64,000 bases of DNA from Bradyrhizobium sp. WSM1743 (GCF_000473065.1 NZ_AXAZ01000001.1:124001-188000); one strand, 5' to 3'; positions 35,583-44,193 are shown, counted from the stretch's first letter. The notes: generated by a model from the letters alone, not told the origin. Made by a program: numbers and translations.

Positions 35583-36305
35583 CTACAGCAATTGCTTCAA
35601 CGCCTGCGCATCAGCCGGTGCCGCGCTCTTCTGGTCGTTGTCGAAATAGACGTAGACGTCGCAGCCTTGCCGCTTCCATGACTTGATGCGCTTCGCCCAT
35701 TGCGCCAGCATGGCCTTGGTATAGTGCCCGTGATAGCGCCCGCTCGGTCCGTGTCCGCGCACATAGACGAAGTCCGCCGTGCGCCTCCACGGCGCCGGCG
35801 CATCGTGATGGTCGGACAGGCATAGCGAGATATTCTCGTCGGCCAGCATTCGCAGGATGCGCGGTTGATACCAGCTCGGATGCCGGAATTCGAAGCTGTA
35901 GCGCCGCTTTCGTGACAGCAGCTTGAAGAAGGACGCGAGCCGGTCCGCATTCGCCTCGAATTGCGGCGGCAGCTGGAACAGGATCGGGCCGGCCTTGCCG
36001 CCGAGCCGCGAGATGCGGTCCTCCAGCAGCTCGAGGCTGTTGACGGAGCGGTCCGACAGGCGCTTCCAGTGCGTGATGAATTTGGATGCCTTCCAGGCGA
36101 ACACGAAATCGCGGCCGGTCTGCTCACGCCATCCCTTCACCGCCTCCGGCGTCGGCGTGCGGTAGAACACGCCGTTCAGCTCGGTGGTATCGAACTGCCC
36201 GGAGTAGTAGCGCAGCTGCTGCTTCAGCGTCACGCCCTCGGGAAAGAACGGACCGCGCCAGGAGGCATAGTGCCAGCCGGAGGTTCCGATCAGAACGCGC
36301 GCCAT
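35583..36305 (-). CDS. DUF72 family protein
   Basis: 240 residues from the ATG at 36305. DUF72 pattern: VLIGTSGWHYASWRGPFFPE at the start, FDTTELNGVFYRTP, FKFITHWKRL-type core (seen as WKASKFITHWKRLSD), ILFQLPPQF, YSFEFRHPSWY and VYVRGHGPSGRYHGHY, then DVYVYFDNDQ near the end. A TIM-barrel of unknown function. An upstream in-frame ATG at 36431 gives an unlikely extension overlapping the region of the plus-strand small ORF. Transcribed alone. Confidence 0.9.
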   Translation of the reverse strand: MARVLIGTSGWHYASWRGPFFPEGVTLKQQLRYYSGQFDTTELNGVFYRTPTPEAVKGWREQTGRDFVFAWKASKFITHWKRLSDRSVNSLELLEDRISRLGGKAGPILFQLPPQFEANADRLASFFKLLSRKRRYSFEFRHPSWYQPRILRMLADENISLCLSDHHDAPAPWRRTADFVYVRGHGPSGRYHGHYTKAMLAQWAKRIKSWKRQGCDVYVYFDNDQKSAAPADAQALKQLL

Positions 36306-36393
36306 CTCTCGCGTGCCATCCGTTGCCATTGCCGGAAGGAACGTCCGTGCGGCCGATACGTTGCTCGTGAGGATCAACGCAGGACCGGAACCG

Positions 36394-36609
36394 ATGTACG
36401 CGCTGTTCGAAGGCAACAAGCAGATCGGCAATCCCTTTCCGACCGAGAAGGAGGTGTGGGAAGCCGCCTTGATCGAGGGCCTCGTGACCGACGTCCCGGT
36501 CGCGGACGAGGAGGGCGGTCACCTTCTGCCTGGCGGATATCATGTCGAGCGGGTGGACGAGGTTTGCGAGCCGCTGCCGGATTGGAAGCTGCCGCGCGAG
36601 ATCTCGTGA
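36394..36609 (+). CDS. Small conserved-looking hypothetical protein
   Basis: 71 residues from the ATG at 36394, preceded by AGGACCGGAA. The composition is protein-like: short patterned segments YALFEGNKQIGNPFPTEKEV, EAALIEGLVTD and YHVERVDEVCEPLPDWKLP. An earlier in-frame ATG at 36313 would add 27 residues overlapping the DUF72 promoter. No domain recognised. It is divergent from DUF72 and followed by a repeat element. Confidence 0.6.
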   Translation: MYALFEGNKQIGNPFPTEKEVWEAALIEGLVTDVPVADEEGGHLLPGGYHVERVDEVCEPLPDWKLPREIS

Positions 36610-36641
36610 TGTTTCGTGGTTGAGTCACTGTCGCGGTTCGT

Positions 36642-36766
36642 TCACCTCTCCCGCTTGCGGGGATTGTCCCATCGCGGAAATACCCTCTCCCCAACCCTCT
36701 CCCGCAAGCGGGAGAGGGAGCGCACCTCCCCCGTTGCAGCGATTAAGCCTCATGTCATGGCGCTCT
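36642..36766. repeat. Composite intergenic repeat, shortened copy
   Basis: Contains CTCTCCCGCTTGCGGGGATT where the first palindrome is fused directly to the GGGATTGTCCCAT module, so the middle CGGCGC hairpin part is deleted. It then has CTCTCCCGCAAGCGGGAGAG at 36697-36716 and the GCAGCGATTAAGCCTCATG module, inverted relative to the 31760 copy, ending next to the amidohydrolase stop codon. Confidence 0.8.
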
Positions 36767-37952
36767 AGTTCGACGCCAGCGCCGTCTTGGCCACCTCGGC
36801 CATCCAGGCGGAGGCAACGGGGAGGATCGCGTCGTTGAAATCGTAGTGCGGACCGTGCAGCTCGGCGCCTTCGCGCAACTCGCCATTGCCGATCCAGATG
36901 AAGGCGCCCGGCCGCTGCTGCAAATAGTGGGCAAAATCCTCGCCGGCCATGCTGGGCGCAAGGTCGCGCCGCACCGGCGCCTGCACTTTCTCCGCAGCGA
37001 TGCGCGCGAGCTCCGCTTCGGCCGGCGTGTTGATCACGACGCCGACACCCATGACGATCTCGGGCGTGACCTTGACGCCAAAGCCGGTCGCAATCCCGGC
37101 GCAGGTGCGCTCGATGCCATTAAGGATGGTATCCTTGACCGCCTCGCGGTGGTACCGCAGCGTGCCGCGGATGGTGACGCGTCCGGCGATCTGGTTCGGC
37201 GCGGTGCCGCCTTCGATCGTGCACAGCGACAGCACGGCGGTGTCGAGCGGATCGACGCCGCGCGACACCACCGATTGCAGCGCGACGATCAAATGGCCGG
37301 CGGCTACCACCGGATCGCGCGTCAGATGCGGCATGCCGGCGTGCCCGGCATGGCCCTCGATGGTGATGGTGATGCGCCCGCCGGAGGCCATGACGACGCC
37401 GTCATGGACCGCGATGGTGCCTGCGGCAAGGCCCGGCCAATTGTGGAAGCCGAACACCCGCTCCATCGGAAAACGGTCGAACAGCCCGGCCGCCACCATC
37501 GCGCGCGAGCCGCCAAATCCTTCCTCGGCCGGCTGGAAGATGAAATCGATCGTGCCGCTCCAATCGGTGTCGGCGGCGAGCAGCGCTGCTGCGCCGAGCA
37601 GCGAGGCGGTGTGACCGTCATGGCCGCACGCGTGCATCACGCCTGATGTCTCTGAGGCGTAGGGCAGGCCGGTGTCCTCGGTGATCGGCAGCGCATCCAT
37701 GTCGGCACGCAGGCCGACCCGGCTTCGTGCGTGCCCGCGCGTCAAGGTCGCGACGATGCCGTGCCCGCCGATGCCGGCCTCGAAGGGAATGCCGAGCTCG
37801 CTGAGCTTGTCCTGCACGAAGGCGGCTGTGGCTTTTTCCTGGAGCGACAGTTCGGGGTGCGCATGCAGGTGCCGGCGCCACGCGGTCAGTTTCTGGTGGA
37901 GTTCGGGGGACAAGGCAAGTGTCTCTCGCAAGGTGTCGGTTGCCGTCACCAT
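36765..37952 (-). CDS. M20-family amidohydrolase (hippurate-hydrolase type)
   Basis: 395 residues, two-metal hydrolase of N-acyl amino acids. WRRHLHAHPELSLQE at the N-terminus, GLRADMDALPI, the metal-binding HACGHDGHTASLLGAA, QPAEEGFGGSRAM with the general base Glu, the dimerisation domain from about residue 190 (ITIEGHAGHAGMPHLTRDPV) and C-terminal SMAGEDFAHYLQQRPGAF. Cytoplasmic, no signal. The gene is followed immediately by a repeat element and preceded by another; no operon partner. Confidence 0.92.
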   Translation of the reverse strand: MVTATDTLRETLALSPELHQKLTAWRRHLHAHPELSLQEKATAAFVQDKLSELGIPFEAGIGGHGIVATLTRGHARSRVGLRADMDALPITEDTGLPYASETSGVMHACGHDGHTASLLGAAALLAADTDWSGTIDFIFQPAEEGFGGSRAMVAAGLFDRFPMERVFGFHNWPGLAAGTIAVHDGVVMASGGRITITIEGHAGHAGMPHLTRDPVVAAGHLIVALQSVVSRGVDPLDTAVLSLCTIEGGTAPNQIAGRVTIRGTLRYHREAVKDTILNGIERTCAGIATGFGVKVTPEIVMGVGVVINTPAEAELARIAAEKVQAPVRRDLAPSMAGEDFAHYLQQRPGAFIWIGNGELREGAELHGPHYDFNDAILPVASAWMAEVAKTALASN

Positions 37953-38037
37953 AAAGGATTATCCGCGGCATGCATCCGCCAGCTCGGAATGCCTCGCGTG
38001 CAGCAATGTCGTTCGGTGGAAGCTCTGGAGAAGGTGC

Positions 38038-38150
38038 GCTCCCTCCCCCGCTTGCGGGGAGGGTTGTCTCCGCAGTAAGATTCCCCAAGAGGATAGAACC
38101 CTCACCCGGCGCTTTGCGCCGACCTCTCCCGCAAGCGGGAGAGGTGAGGG
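38038..38150. repeat. Composite intergenic repeat copy
   Basis: Contains CCTCCCCCGCTTGCGGGGAGG (38040-38060), AGATTCCCCAAGAGG, CACCCGGCGCTTTGCGCCGA and CTCTCCCGCAAGCGGGAGAG at 38123-38142. It is the same modular element as the copy at 31760 without the extra GCCGAGGC hairpin. It separates two minus-strand genes. Confidence 0.8.
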
Positions 38151-38154
38151 ACCG

Positions 38155-39243
38155 CTACCCCGCCAGCTTCGCCAGCCCCTTCCAATCGAACCCGATCCCA
38201 TGCCCCGGCCGATCGGGCGCCAGCGCCAGCCCGTCCTTCAGCACCAGCGGATGCTCGATGTACTTGTCGAGCCCGAATCCGTGCGCCTCCAGATAGGAGC
38301 GATTCGGACAGGCCGCGAGCAGGTGCACGGTGATGTCGTGCGCCCCGTGGCTGGTGACCGGCAGGTTGAACGCCTCCGCCAGCCGCGCGATCTTCATGAA
38401 CGCACTGACGCCGCCGCAATTGGTGACGTCGGGCTCGGGATAGGACACCGCGCCACTGGCGATGTAGTTCTTGAACTCCCACAGCGAGCGCAGATTCTCG
38501 CCCGCCGCGATCGGCACGCCGCCGGCCTGCATGATGCGCGCGTGCCCGGCGACGTCGTCGGGAATGATCGGCTCCTCCAGCCAGGTCAGGTCATAAGGAA
38601 CGAAGGCACGCGCGGCCCGGATCGCTTCCTCGACCGTCCATTTCATGTTGGCATCCGCCATCAGCGGAAAGCCGTCGCCCAGGTGCTGTCGCATCGCGGA
38701 GACCCGCGCGACGTCGGACTTGAGATCGGGCCGCCCGACCTTCATCTTGATGGCGCGAAAGCCCTTGGCGAGGTGGTCGTCGGTCTGCTTGAGCAGCGCA
38801 TCGACGGAGAGATCGAGGTCGATGCCGCCGGCATAACACGGCACGTGCGCATCGAAGCCGCCGAGCAGGCGGAACAGCGGCAGCTTGGCGCGCCGCGCCT
38901 TCAAATCCCACAACGCGATGTCGAGCGCGGAGAGCGCCAGCACCACCGGCCCGCCGCGCCCGCCATAGTGCAGCGCCCACCAGAGGTGATGCCAGATCGC
39001 TTCGGTGTCGTCGGCCTCGCGCCCTTCGATCAGCGCGGGGATCTCGCGCGCGATAATGTTGGCGACAGAACCGCCATTGCGGCCGACGGTGTAAGTGTAG
39101 CCGACACCCTCGGCGCCATCGGCATCACGGATGCGGCAGGTGATCAGCTCGAACGCGGCGATCTCGCCATGCGTGGAGTCGGAGAGCGTAATGGGGAGGG
39201 GGATCCGGTAGAGTCCGGTCTCGGTCGTTGCGATGCGCGGCAT
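38155..39243 (-). CDS. Mandelate racemase/muconate lactonizing enzyme family protein
   Basis: 362 residues, enolase superfamily. The capping domain starts PRIATTETGLYRIPLPITLS. Barrel residues: KMKVGRPD with the KxK base pair, MADANMKW with the first metal Asp, WLEEPIIPDD with the second Glu, IAAGENLRSLWEF with the third Glu and TSHGAHDITVH with the catalytic His. The KxK plus His arrangement fits the mandelate-racemase subgroup, typically racemases or sugar-acid dehydratases. Flanked by repeats, so probably its own transcript. Substrate unknown. Confidence 0.9.
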   Translation of the reverse strand: MPRIATTETGLYRIPLPITLSDSTHGEIAAFELITCRIRDADGAEGVGYTYTVGRNGGSVANIIAREIPALIEGREADDTEAIWHHLWWALHYGGRGGPVVLALSALDIALWDLKARRAKLPLFRLLGGFDAHVPCYAGGIDLDLSVDALLKQTDDHLAKGFRAIKMKVGRPDLKSDVARVSAMRQHLGDGFPLMADANMKWTVEEAIRAARAFVPYDLTWLEEPIIPDDVAGHARIMQAGGVPIAAGENLRSLWEFKNYIASGAVSYPEPDVTNCGGVSAFMKIARLAEAFNLPVTSHGAHDITVHLLAACPNRSYLEAHGFGLDKYIEHPLVLKDGLALAPDRPGHGIGFDWKGLAKLAG

Positions 39244-39272
39244 GTGGCCTCCCTGCTTCTTCTCTTTGCTTC

Positions 39273-39401
39273 GTAGGGTGGGTAGCTAGCGGCTGCGCGA
39301 CGCGCAGACCGCTTGCGTAACCCACCTTTCCGCGGAGATTGACAGTGGTAGGTTACGCCCCGGGACTGCGCCTTGCGCAGCCCAGGGCTAACCCACCCTA
39401 C
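39273..39401. repeat. GTAGGGTGGGT-flanked intergenic repeat
   Basis: GTAGGGTGGGT at 39273-39283 is the inverse of ACCCACCCTAC at 39391-39401. Inside are GTAACCCACC (39317-39326) and GTAGGTTACGCCC (39349-39360) and a GCGCAGCCC/GGGACTGCGC dyad, so it looks like two nested inverted units. A different family from the CTCTCCCGC repeats; a related shorter unit lies at 40632. Confidence 0.7.
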
Positions 39402-39410
39402 AAACCCAAC

Positions 39411-40604
39411 TCACCGCATCGTCGCCAGTTGCAGCGCCAGCGCGCAGGCGCGGTCGTATTCGTCGAGATTGATCCATTCGTCGACCGTGTGCGCCTCGTT
39501 CTGCCCCGCGCCGAACGTCACGGTCGGAATGCCGTGGCGGACCATCCAGTTGGCATCCAGGCCGCCATTGGCGGCGCGCACGTTCGGAGTTCCGCCCACC
39601 GCAGACACCGCCTCGATCGCGCGTTTGACCACCGGCAGGCTCTCCTTCATGCGGAACGGATAATAGTCGGTCTCCGCCTTGAACTTGATCTTGCCGGACT
39701 TGCCTTGCGCGTTGGTGACCTTCTTGGCCGCCTTCTCGAATGCGGCCTTGTAGGCCTTGGTGATCTCCTTGAAGAATTTGCCGTCATGGCTGCGGCATTC
39801 GCCGCGCACATGGATGTAGTCGGTGACGACGTTGGTGGCATCGCCCGCGGGGCGGCCCTCGCCGCCGGTGACGGGGCCCACATTGCTGGTGCCTTGCTGC
39901 TTGCCCTTCACCACCTTGCCGAACCAGCCCCCGGCCCTCACGTCCGCGAGCGCGAGCGCCATGATCATGGTCGAGGAGATGCCGCGCTCCGGCGCGACCC
40001 CGGCATGCGAAGCGCGCCCGAAGATCTCGACGGTCCAGCGGTCGGCGCCGACGGCCCCGATCACGACGTTGGACGCCGAGCCGCCGTCATAGTTGAAGGC
40101 CATCGCCGGCGCGCCGAGCGCATCGAACTTGACGTGGCGCGCGCCGTAGAGCCCGCTCTCCTCGCGCACGCAGAACAATAGCGTGATCGGCGGATGATCA
40201 AGCTTCTGCTTTTCGAGCTCGGCGGCCAGCGTCACCAGCACGCCGCAGCCGCAGCGGTTGTCGCCGCCGAGCGCAGTCCTGGCCTCGTTGACGATCTTGC
40301 GCCCGGATTTCTTCGGCTTGGCGCCGGCGCACAGCGGCACGGTGTCCATGTGGGTCATGAACATGATGCGCGGCTGGTTGTGCAGCGCGCCGCGGCCGGG
40401 CAGGTCGACGATGAGATTGCCGGTCTCGGTCGGCACCGGAATGCGCGTGTTGGCATCATCGAGCCGGATCGCCTTCGCCGGCACGCCGGCCTCCTTCAGC
40501 GCGGCCGCAAGCTCACGCCCGATCGCCGCCTCCTGTCCGGTCACGCCCTCGACGGAGAGAAAGCGCATGAGACGGTCGGTGGCGGCTTTGGTGTCGACGG
40601 GCAT
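39411..40604 (-). CDS. M20/M28-type metallopeptidase (peptidase T-like)
   Basis: 397 residues. Metal and catalytic motifs: IMFMTHMDTVPLCAGA with His and Asp, TALGGDNRCGCGVLVTLA with the bridging Asp, LLFCVREESGLYGARHV with the catalytic Glu pair, and GQNEAHTVDEWINLDE with the terminal His. It resembles tripeptidase/M20 PepT-like enzymes. Cytosolic. It lies in a run of four minus-strand metabolic genes, but repeats in the gaps argue for separate transcription. Confidence 0.88.
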   Translation of the reverse strand: MPVDTKAATDRLMRFLSVEGVTGQEAAIGRELAAALKEAGVPAKAIRLDDANTRIPVPTETGNLIVDLPGRGALHNQPRIMFMTHMDTVPLCAGAKPKKSGRKIVNEARTALGGDNRCGCGVLVTLAAELEKQKLDHPPITLLFCVREESGLYGARHVKFDALGAPAMAFNYDGGSASNVVIGAVGADRWTVEIFGRASHAGVAPERGISSTMIMALALADVRAGGWFGKVVKGKQQGTSNVGPVTGGEGRPAGDATNVVTDYIHVRGECRSHDGKFFKEITKAYKAAFEKAAKKVTNAQGKSGKIKFKAETDYYPFRMKESLPVVKRAIEAVSAVGGTPNVRAANGGLDANWMVRHGIPTVTFGAGQNEAHTVDEWINLDEYDRACALALQLATMR

Positions 40605-40631
40605 GTAGCGGTCCTTCGCTGCGATTTCCTA

Positions 40632-40699
40632 GCATGGGTAGAGCAAAGCGAAACCCATCGAGGCTGATGGGTTTCGCGAAGCGCTCAACCCATCCTACG
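40632..40699. repeat. ATGGGT/ACCCAT intergenic repeat overlapping a stop codon
   Basis: Inverted copies CATGGGTAGAGCAAAGCG (40633-40650) and CGCTCAACCCATCCTAC (40681-40697), with AAACCCATCGAGGCTGATGGGTTT as the central dyad at 40651-40674. The right end contains the MFS gene stop codon (40695-40697), so the element forms the last codons or has inserted exactly at the gene end. Confidence 0.65.
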
Positions 40700-41939
40700 A
40701 ACGCGGCGAGGTGTAAGTCAAAAAGATCAACACACCGAATGCCAGCATGGCAGCCATGAACAGCAGCACCGCCGGAAGTCCCGCGAGCGCTGCCACCGCG
40801 CCGGTGACCGACTGCATCAAGGCCGCGCCGAGAAAGAAGGCGAGGTTGACGGCCGCGAGCGCCTTGCCCGCGGTTTGCGCGTCGACCAGCTGCCGCGACA
40901 TGCCGAACAGCAGCGGCTGGGCGGAGGTCGCAAGGCCGATGAGAACGAACAGCACCAGATCGAATTGCGGCGGCATCACGGGCGCGCCGAGCAGCGCGGA
41001 GACCGCGTAATGCGGGGCACCCAACGCCATCAGCGCCAGCAGCACCGCCGCGGCCAGATGCGAGCCCGCCACCAGCGCGCGGCGGTGGCCGAGCCTGCGG
41101 TCGATCATGCCGATGCACAGGGGGCCTGCGATCATCGCCAGCGTGAACGCGCCGAGCTGGTTGCCGGCCTCGACCCGCGTCAGTCCCTTGACCTGCATCA
41201 GCCACGGCCCACCCCACAGGCCGCGCAGCACCAGCGAGGTCGCCAGCGACACCAGCGCCAGCGCGATCAGGCCGCGCAGCGGCCGCGACAGGCCGAGCCT
41301 GAGCACCTCGATCATCTGCGCCAGCGGCGAGGATTCGTCCTTGTGCTCGGCCGGCTGGTTCGGCACCAGCGCAAGCACCGCGAGCGCCACCACCACGCCG
41401 CCGATCGCGGAAATCCAGAACCCCGCGCGCCAGCCCCAATTGTCGACTACGAAGGCGAGCGGGCTCGCCGACAGCAGCATGCCGATATTGCCGATCGAGA
41501 GGATCGCGCCCGACCACAGCCCGAAGCGGCCTGGTGACAATTGCTTGGCGGCCAGCGTCATCGGGCACATCAGCATGCCCGAGGTGGCAACGCCGAGCAG
41601 CAGCTGCCCGACGGCAAAGCTTTCCGGTCCTGTCGCAAACCCGGACGCCACCGCGCCAAACACGGTCCCCGCGAGCAGGCTCAGCGACACCGGCCGCACG
41701 CCGAACCGGTCCATCGCCGCGCCGACCGGGATCTGCGCCGCCGCAAAGGCGAAATGATAGATCGACGTGAGGCTCGCCAGCGCCTGCGGCTCGATGTGGA
41801 AATCCGCCGCCATCAGATCGAGGCTCACGGCCGGAATGGTGCGCAGCAAGGTCGAGAGCATGTGGCCACAGGCGAGCGCGAGCAGCGCAAAGATCAGCGC
41901 GCGGGTTGTGGTGCCCGCGTCGTTGGCGGCGGTGGTCAT
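40695..41939 (-). CDS. Major facilitator superfamily transporter
   Basis: 414 residues from the ATG at 41939; an alternative start at 41978 adds 13 polar residues. About twelve hydrophobic segments, beginning ALIFALLALACGHMLSTLL. The MFS loop motif is seen as GAAMDRFGVRPVSL between TM2 and TM3, and IGMIDRRLGHRRALV marks the equivalent second-half loop. Substrate unknown; nearest genes are a peptidase and a TAXI protein. The stop codon sits in a repeat element. Confidence 0.88.
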   Translation of the reverse strand: MTTAANDAGTTTRALIFALLALACGHMLSTLLRTIPAVSLDLMAADFHIEPQALASLTSIYHFAFAAAQIPVGAAMDRFGVRPVSLSLLAGTVFGAVASGFATGPESFAVGQLLLGVATSGMLMCPMTLAAKQLSPGRFGLWSGAILSIGNIGMLLSASPLAFVVDNWGWRAGFWISAIGGVVVALAVLALVPNQPAEHKDESSPLAQMIEVLRLGLSRPLRGLIALALVSLATSLVLRGLWGGPWLMQVKGLTRVEAGNQLGAFTLAMIAGPLCIGMIDRRLGHRRALVAGSHLAAAVLLALMALGAPHYAVSALLGAPVMPPQFDLVLFVLIGLATSAQPLLFGMSRQLVDAQTAGKALAAVNLAFFLGAALMQSVTGAVAALAGLPAVLLFMAAMLAFGVLIFLTYTSPRS

Positions 41940-42083
41940 GAGCGTCTCGTCCCGAGAAGATTTCGGATCGGCGTACATGATCGGGGGGCGGGCGCCAATG
42001 GCGGCAGCGGGACCCCCTCATTCCGGAATGTGGCTTCTCTGGATCAACGCGCGAAGACCGGGTGCAGGCAGCCGGCAATCAGC

Positions 42084-42221
42084 ATGACCTTTGTCGAGTG
42101 CCGGCCGTCACGACGCCCCGCTTTGCAGGCGTTCACGCCGCGGACGGTTGTGAACCAGGACGGCAGCAAAGACGTTATGCTCGGGAAAACGTGGTATCCT
42201 GCCAAGCGGGAGGCGCCATGA
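42084..42221 (+). CDS. Possible 45-residue small protein
   Basis: Reads MTFVECRPSRRPALQAF, then TVVNQDGSKDVMLGKTWYP and ends KREAP. The second half looks more protein-like than neighbouring frames, and the gene sits alone in a 300-base gap. No good Shine-Dalgarno is seen before the ATG. It could be a true small protein or a fragment of a larger decayed one. Confidence 0.3.
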   Translation: MTFVECRPSRRPALQAFTPRTVVNQDGSKDVMLGKTWYPAKREAP

Positions 42222-42239
42222 TCTGCGGTGGCAGCGCCA

Positions 42240-43670
42240 ATGTCCTCGTCCGGGAGTGCAAGTCAGACGACCAGTGACGCGGCCCGCCGAGAGCGGAGAA
42301 GGAGCAATTCCTTACTGTTCGCGCTCGCGGTTGGATTTCTTGTTTTTGGCGCCGCAGCGGGGGCACTCTATTATGCGTTGCGGCCGGACACCCTCCGGAT
42401 CGCCGTTGGACCGCCGGGCAGCGACGATTACAGGGTCATCCAGGCGATGGCCGATGCCTTCGGCAGCGAAAGCCGAACTATCAGGCTGGCTCCTATCAAA
42501 ACCGAAGGGGCGGTGGAGTCTCTCGCCCTGCTAGGGGCTGGCAAGGCGGACCTTGCCGTCGGCCGCGGCGACCTGGAAATGCCCGCCGCGGCGCAGACGG
42601 TCGCTGTCTTGCGCAAGAACTTCGTTGTGCTGTGGGCGCCGTCTGGACTCGCCGGCAAGGCCTCGAAAAGAAAGAATGCGCCGAAAATCAAGGAGGTCGC
42701 CGATCTCGCAGGGCGCCGTGTCGGCGTGATCGGGCGTACCCCGGCGAACGCCGCGTTGCTGCGCGTCATCCTGAGCGCCGCCGGTGTGCAGGCGGACAAG
42801 GTCGCGGTGACGCACTTTGCCACGGAACAGATCCAGGAGCTGGCGCGCGATCGCACCCTCGATGCATTCATGGCGGTCGGGCCGCTCGACAGCAAAATTA
42901 CATCGGATGCCGTTGTCGCAACGGCGCGGGCACGCGGCGAGCCGAAGTTTCTCGCCATCGAGACATCGGAAGCGATCGCCCTGAAGTATCCCCGCTATGA
43001 ATCCGAGGAGATTCCGCCCAGCGTCTTCAATGCGGATCCAGCTTGGCCGGATGACAAAGTTGAGACGGTCAGCGTCAGCCATCTCATCGTGGCGAGAAAG
43101 AGCTTGTCCGAAACAACGGTCGCCGCCTTTTTCCGCCAGCTCTTTGCTGTTCGCCAGACGATTGTGCGGCAGGTCCCAGGCGCTGCGCACATCACCAAGC
43201 CGGACCTCGAGAAGGACACCGAGCTGCAGGTCCATCGGGGCGCGGCGGCCGTCATTGACGGCAATGAACGCACCTTCCTCGACCGGTATGGCGATTACTT
43301 CTGGTTCGGACTCCTGCTTCTCTCCGGAATCGGCTCAGCCGGCGCCTGGTTGCGTCGTTATTTGAACCGCGACGAAAGGGAGGACAACACCAGCCATCGC
43401 AAGAGAATCCTGGCCATGGTTTCGAGCGCGCGGGCCGCGGAATCCAATCAGGAACTTCTGGCCCTGCAGCGCGAGGCCGACGCCATCATCGCTGAAACGC
43501 TGGAGTGCTACGATGACGGCGCTATCGAGGAAGAGGAGCTGGCGGCATTTGGGCTGGTGCTCGACCTCTTGAGCAATGCCATTGCCGAGAGGCGAGCCGC
43601 GTTGCAACGTGGCACCCTCGAAACCGTTCGCGGCGCAGTAGCGGGCCATGGCGTTACGCCGCGCGGATAA
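42240..43670 (+). CDS. TAXI-family solute-binding membrane protein
   Basis: 476 residues from the ATG at 42240 (a GTG 12 bases earlier is possible). A membrane anchor (LLFALAVGFLVFGAAAGALY) is followed by a TAXI-type periplasmic-binding domain (LRIAVGPPGSDDYRVIQAMA, LAVGRGDLEMP, LAGRRVGVIGRTPANAALLR), then a second membrane segment near residue 350 (YFWFGLLLLSGIGSAGAWL) and a cytoplasmic helical tail of about 100 residues with many Glu and Ala. TRAP permease genes are absent nearby. The two anchors and tail suggest a sensor or scaffold rather than a freely diffusing binding protein. Confidence 0.83.
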   Translation: MSSSGSASQTTSDAARRERRRSNSLLFALAVGFLVFGAAAGALYYALRPDTLRIAVGPPGSDDYRVIQAMADAFGSESRTIRLAPIKTEGAVESLALLGAGKADLAVGRGDLEMPAAAQTVAVLRKNFVVLWAPSGLAGKASKRKNAPKIKEVADLAGRRVGVIGRTPANAALLRVILSAAGVQADKVAVTHFATEQIQELARDRTLDAFMAVGPLDSKITSDAVVATARARGEPKFLAIETSEAIALKYPRYESEEIPPSVFNADPAWPDDKVETVSVSHLIVARKSLSETTVAAFFRQLFAVRQTIVRQVPGAAHITKPDLEKDTELQVHRGAAAVIDGNERTFLDRYGDYFWFGLLLLSGIGSAGAWLRRYLNRDEREDNTSHRKRILAMVSSARAAESNQELLALQREADAIIAETLECYDDGAIEEEELAAFGLVLDLLSNAIAERRAALQRGTLETVRGAVAGHGVTPRG

Positions 43671-43802
43671 GGGCGGCCAACTAAACCTGCCGTAGCTGCT
43701 TCCGCGGTGCCCTCGACGGTTGCAATCGCCGCCTCGGCATACTCATCTTCGTTCTTGGGGGCTTCCGTCGGCGGACGATAGGAACGGTTCCGGGGCTGGG
43801 CG

Positions 43803-44183
43803 CTAGATGCGTTCGAACGTATCGACGTTCGCTGTCACGGCGCGCCACCAGTTCACCGGCTTCAGCTTTGCCGGCTCGCCCTCTTTGGACGCGCTCAGCG
43901 CCTGATCCGCGATCACGAACCAGGCGGTCTCCATTTTTCCGTGGCGCAGCAGTCCGGTGTAGGAGACGGCGCGGTCGCCCGTCGCGGACGAGCCCACCGC
44001 GACGAAGGCAATGCAATTGCCTTTGTGAAACCCGGTGATGGGCACCGCCTGCCCGAAAAAGCCGCTGTCTTCGAGCGCAGTCTCGAAACTCCCTTCGATG
44101 CGACCGTCCGCATCGTCAGTGATGCGCAAGATCGAGCCGAATTGATTTCGCCAGTTGCCGACCCAAGCAATGTCGGTTGCCAT
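43803..44183 (-). CDS. Avidin/streptavidin-family protein without signal peptide
   Basis: 126 residues from the ATG at 44183, which follows AGGAGA. It has the avidin barrel pattern: GNWRNQFGSILRI matches the GTWYNQLGS strand, GRIEGSFETAL the next strand, TGLLRHGKMETAWFVIA the W108 strand, NWWRAV the W120 region and NVDTFERI the terminal D128 motif (streptavidin numbering). Conserved biotin contacts by eye: N23, S27, W108, W120, D128. Changed: Y43 to F, S45 to T, W79 to V, W92 to Y, and the S88/T90 region. No signal peptide, unlike secreted avidins, so it should be cytoplasmic. It begins 10 bases after the CYTH-CHAD stop. Confidence 0.82.
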   Translation of the reverse strand: MATDIAWVGNWRNQFGSILRITDDADGRIEGSFETALEDSGFFGQAVPITGFHKGNCIAFVAVGSSATGDRAVSYTGLLRHGKMETAWFVIADQALSASKEGEPAKLKPVNWWRAVTANVDTFERI

Positions 44184-44193
44184 ACCGGTTCTC

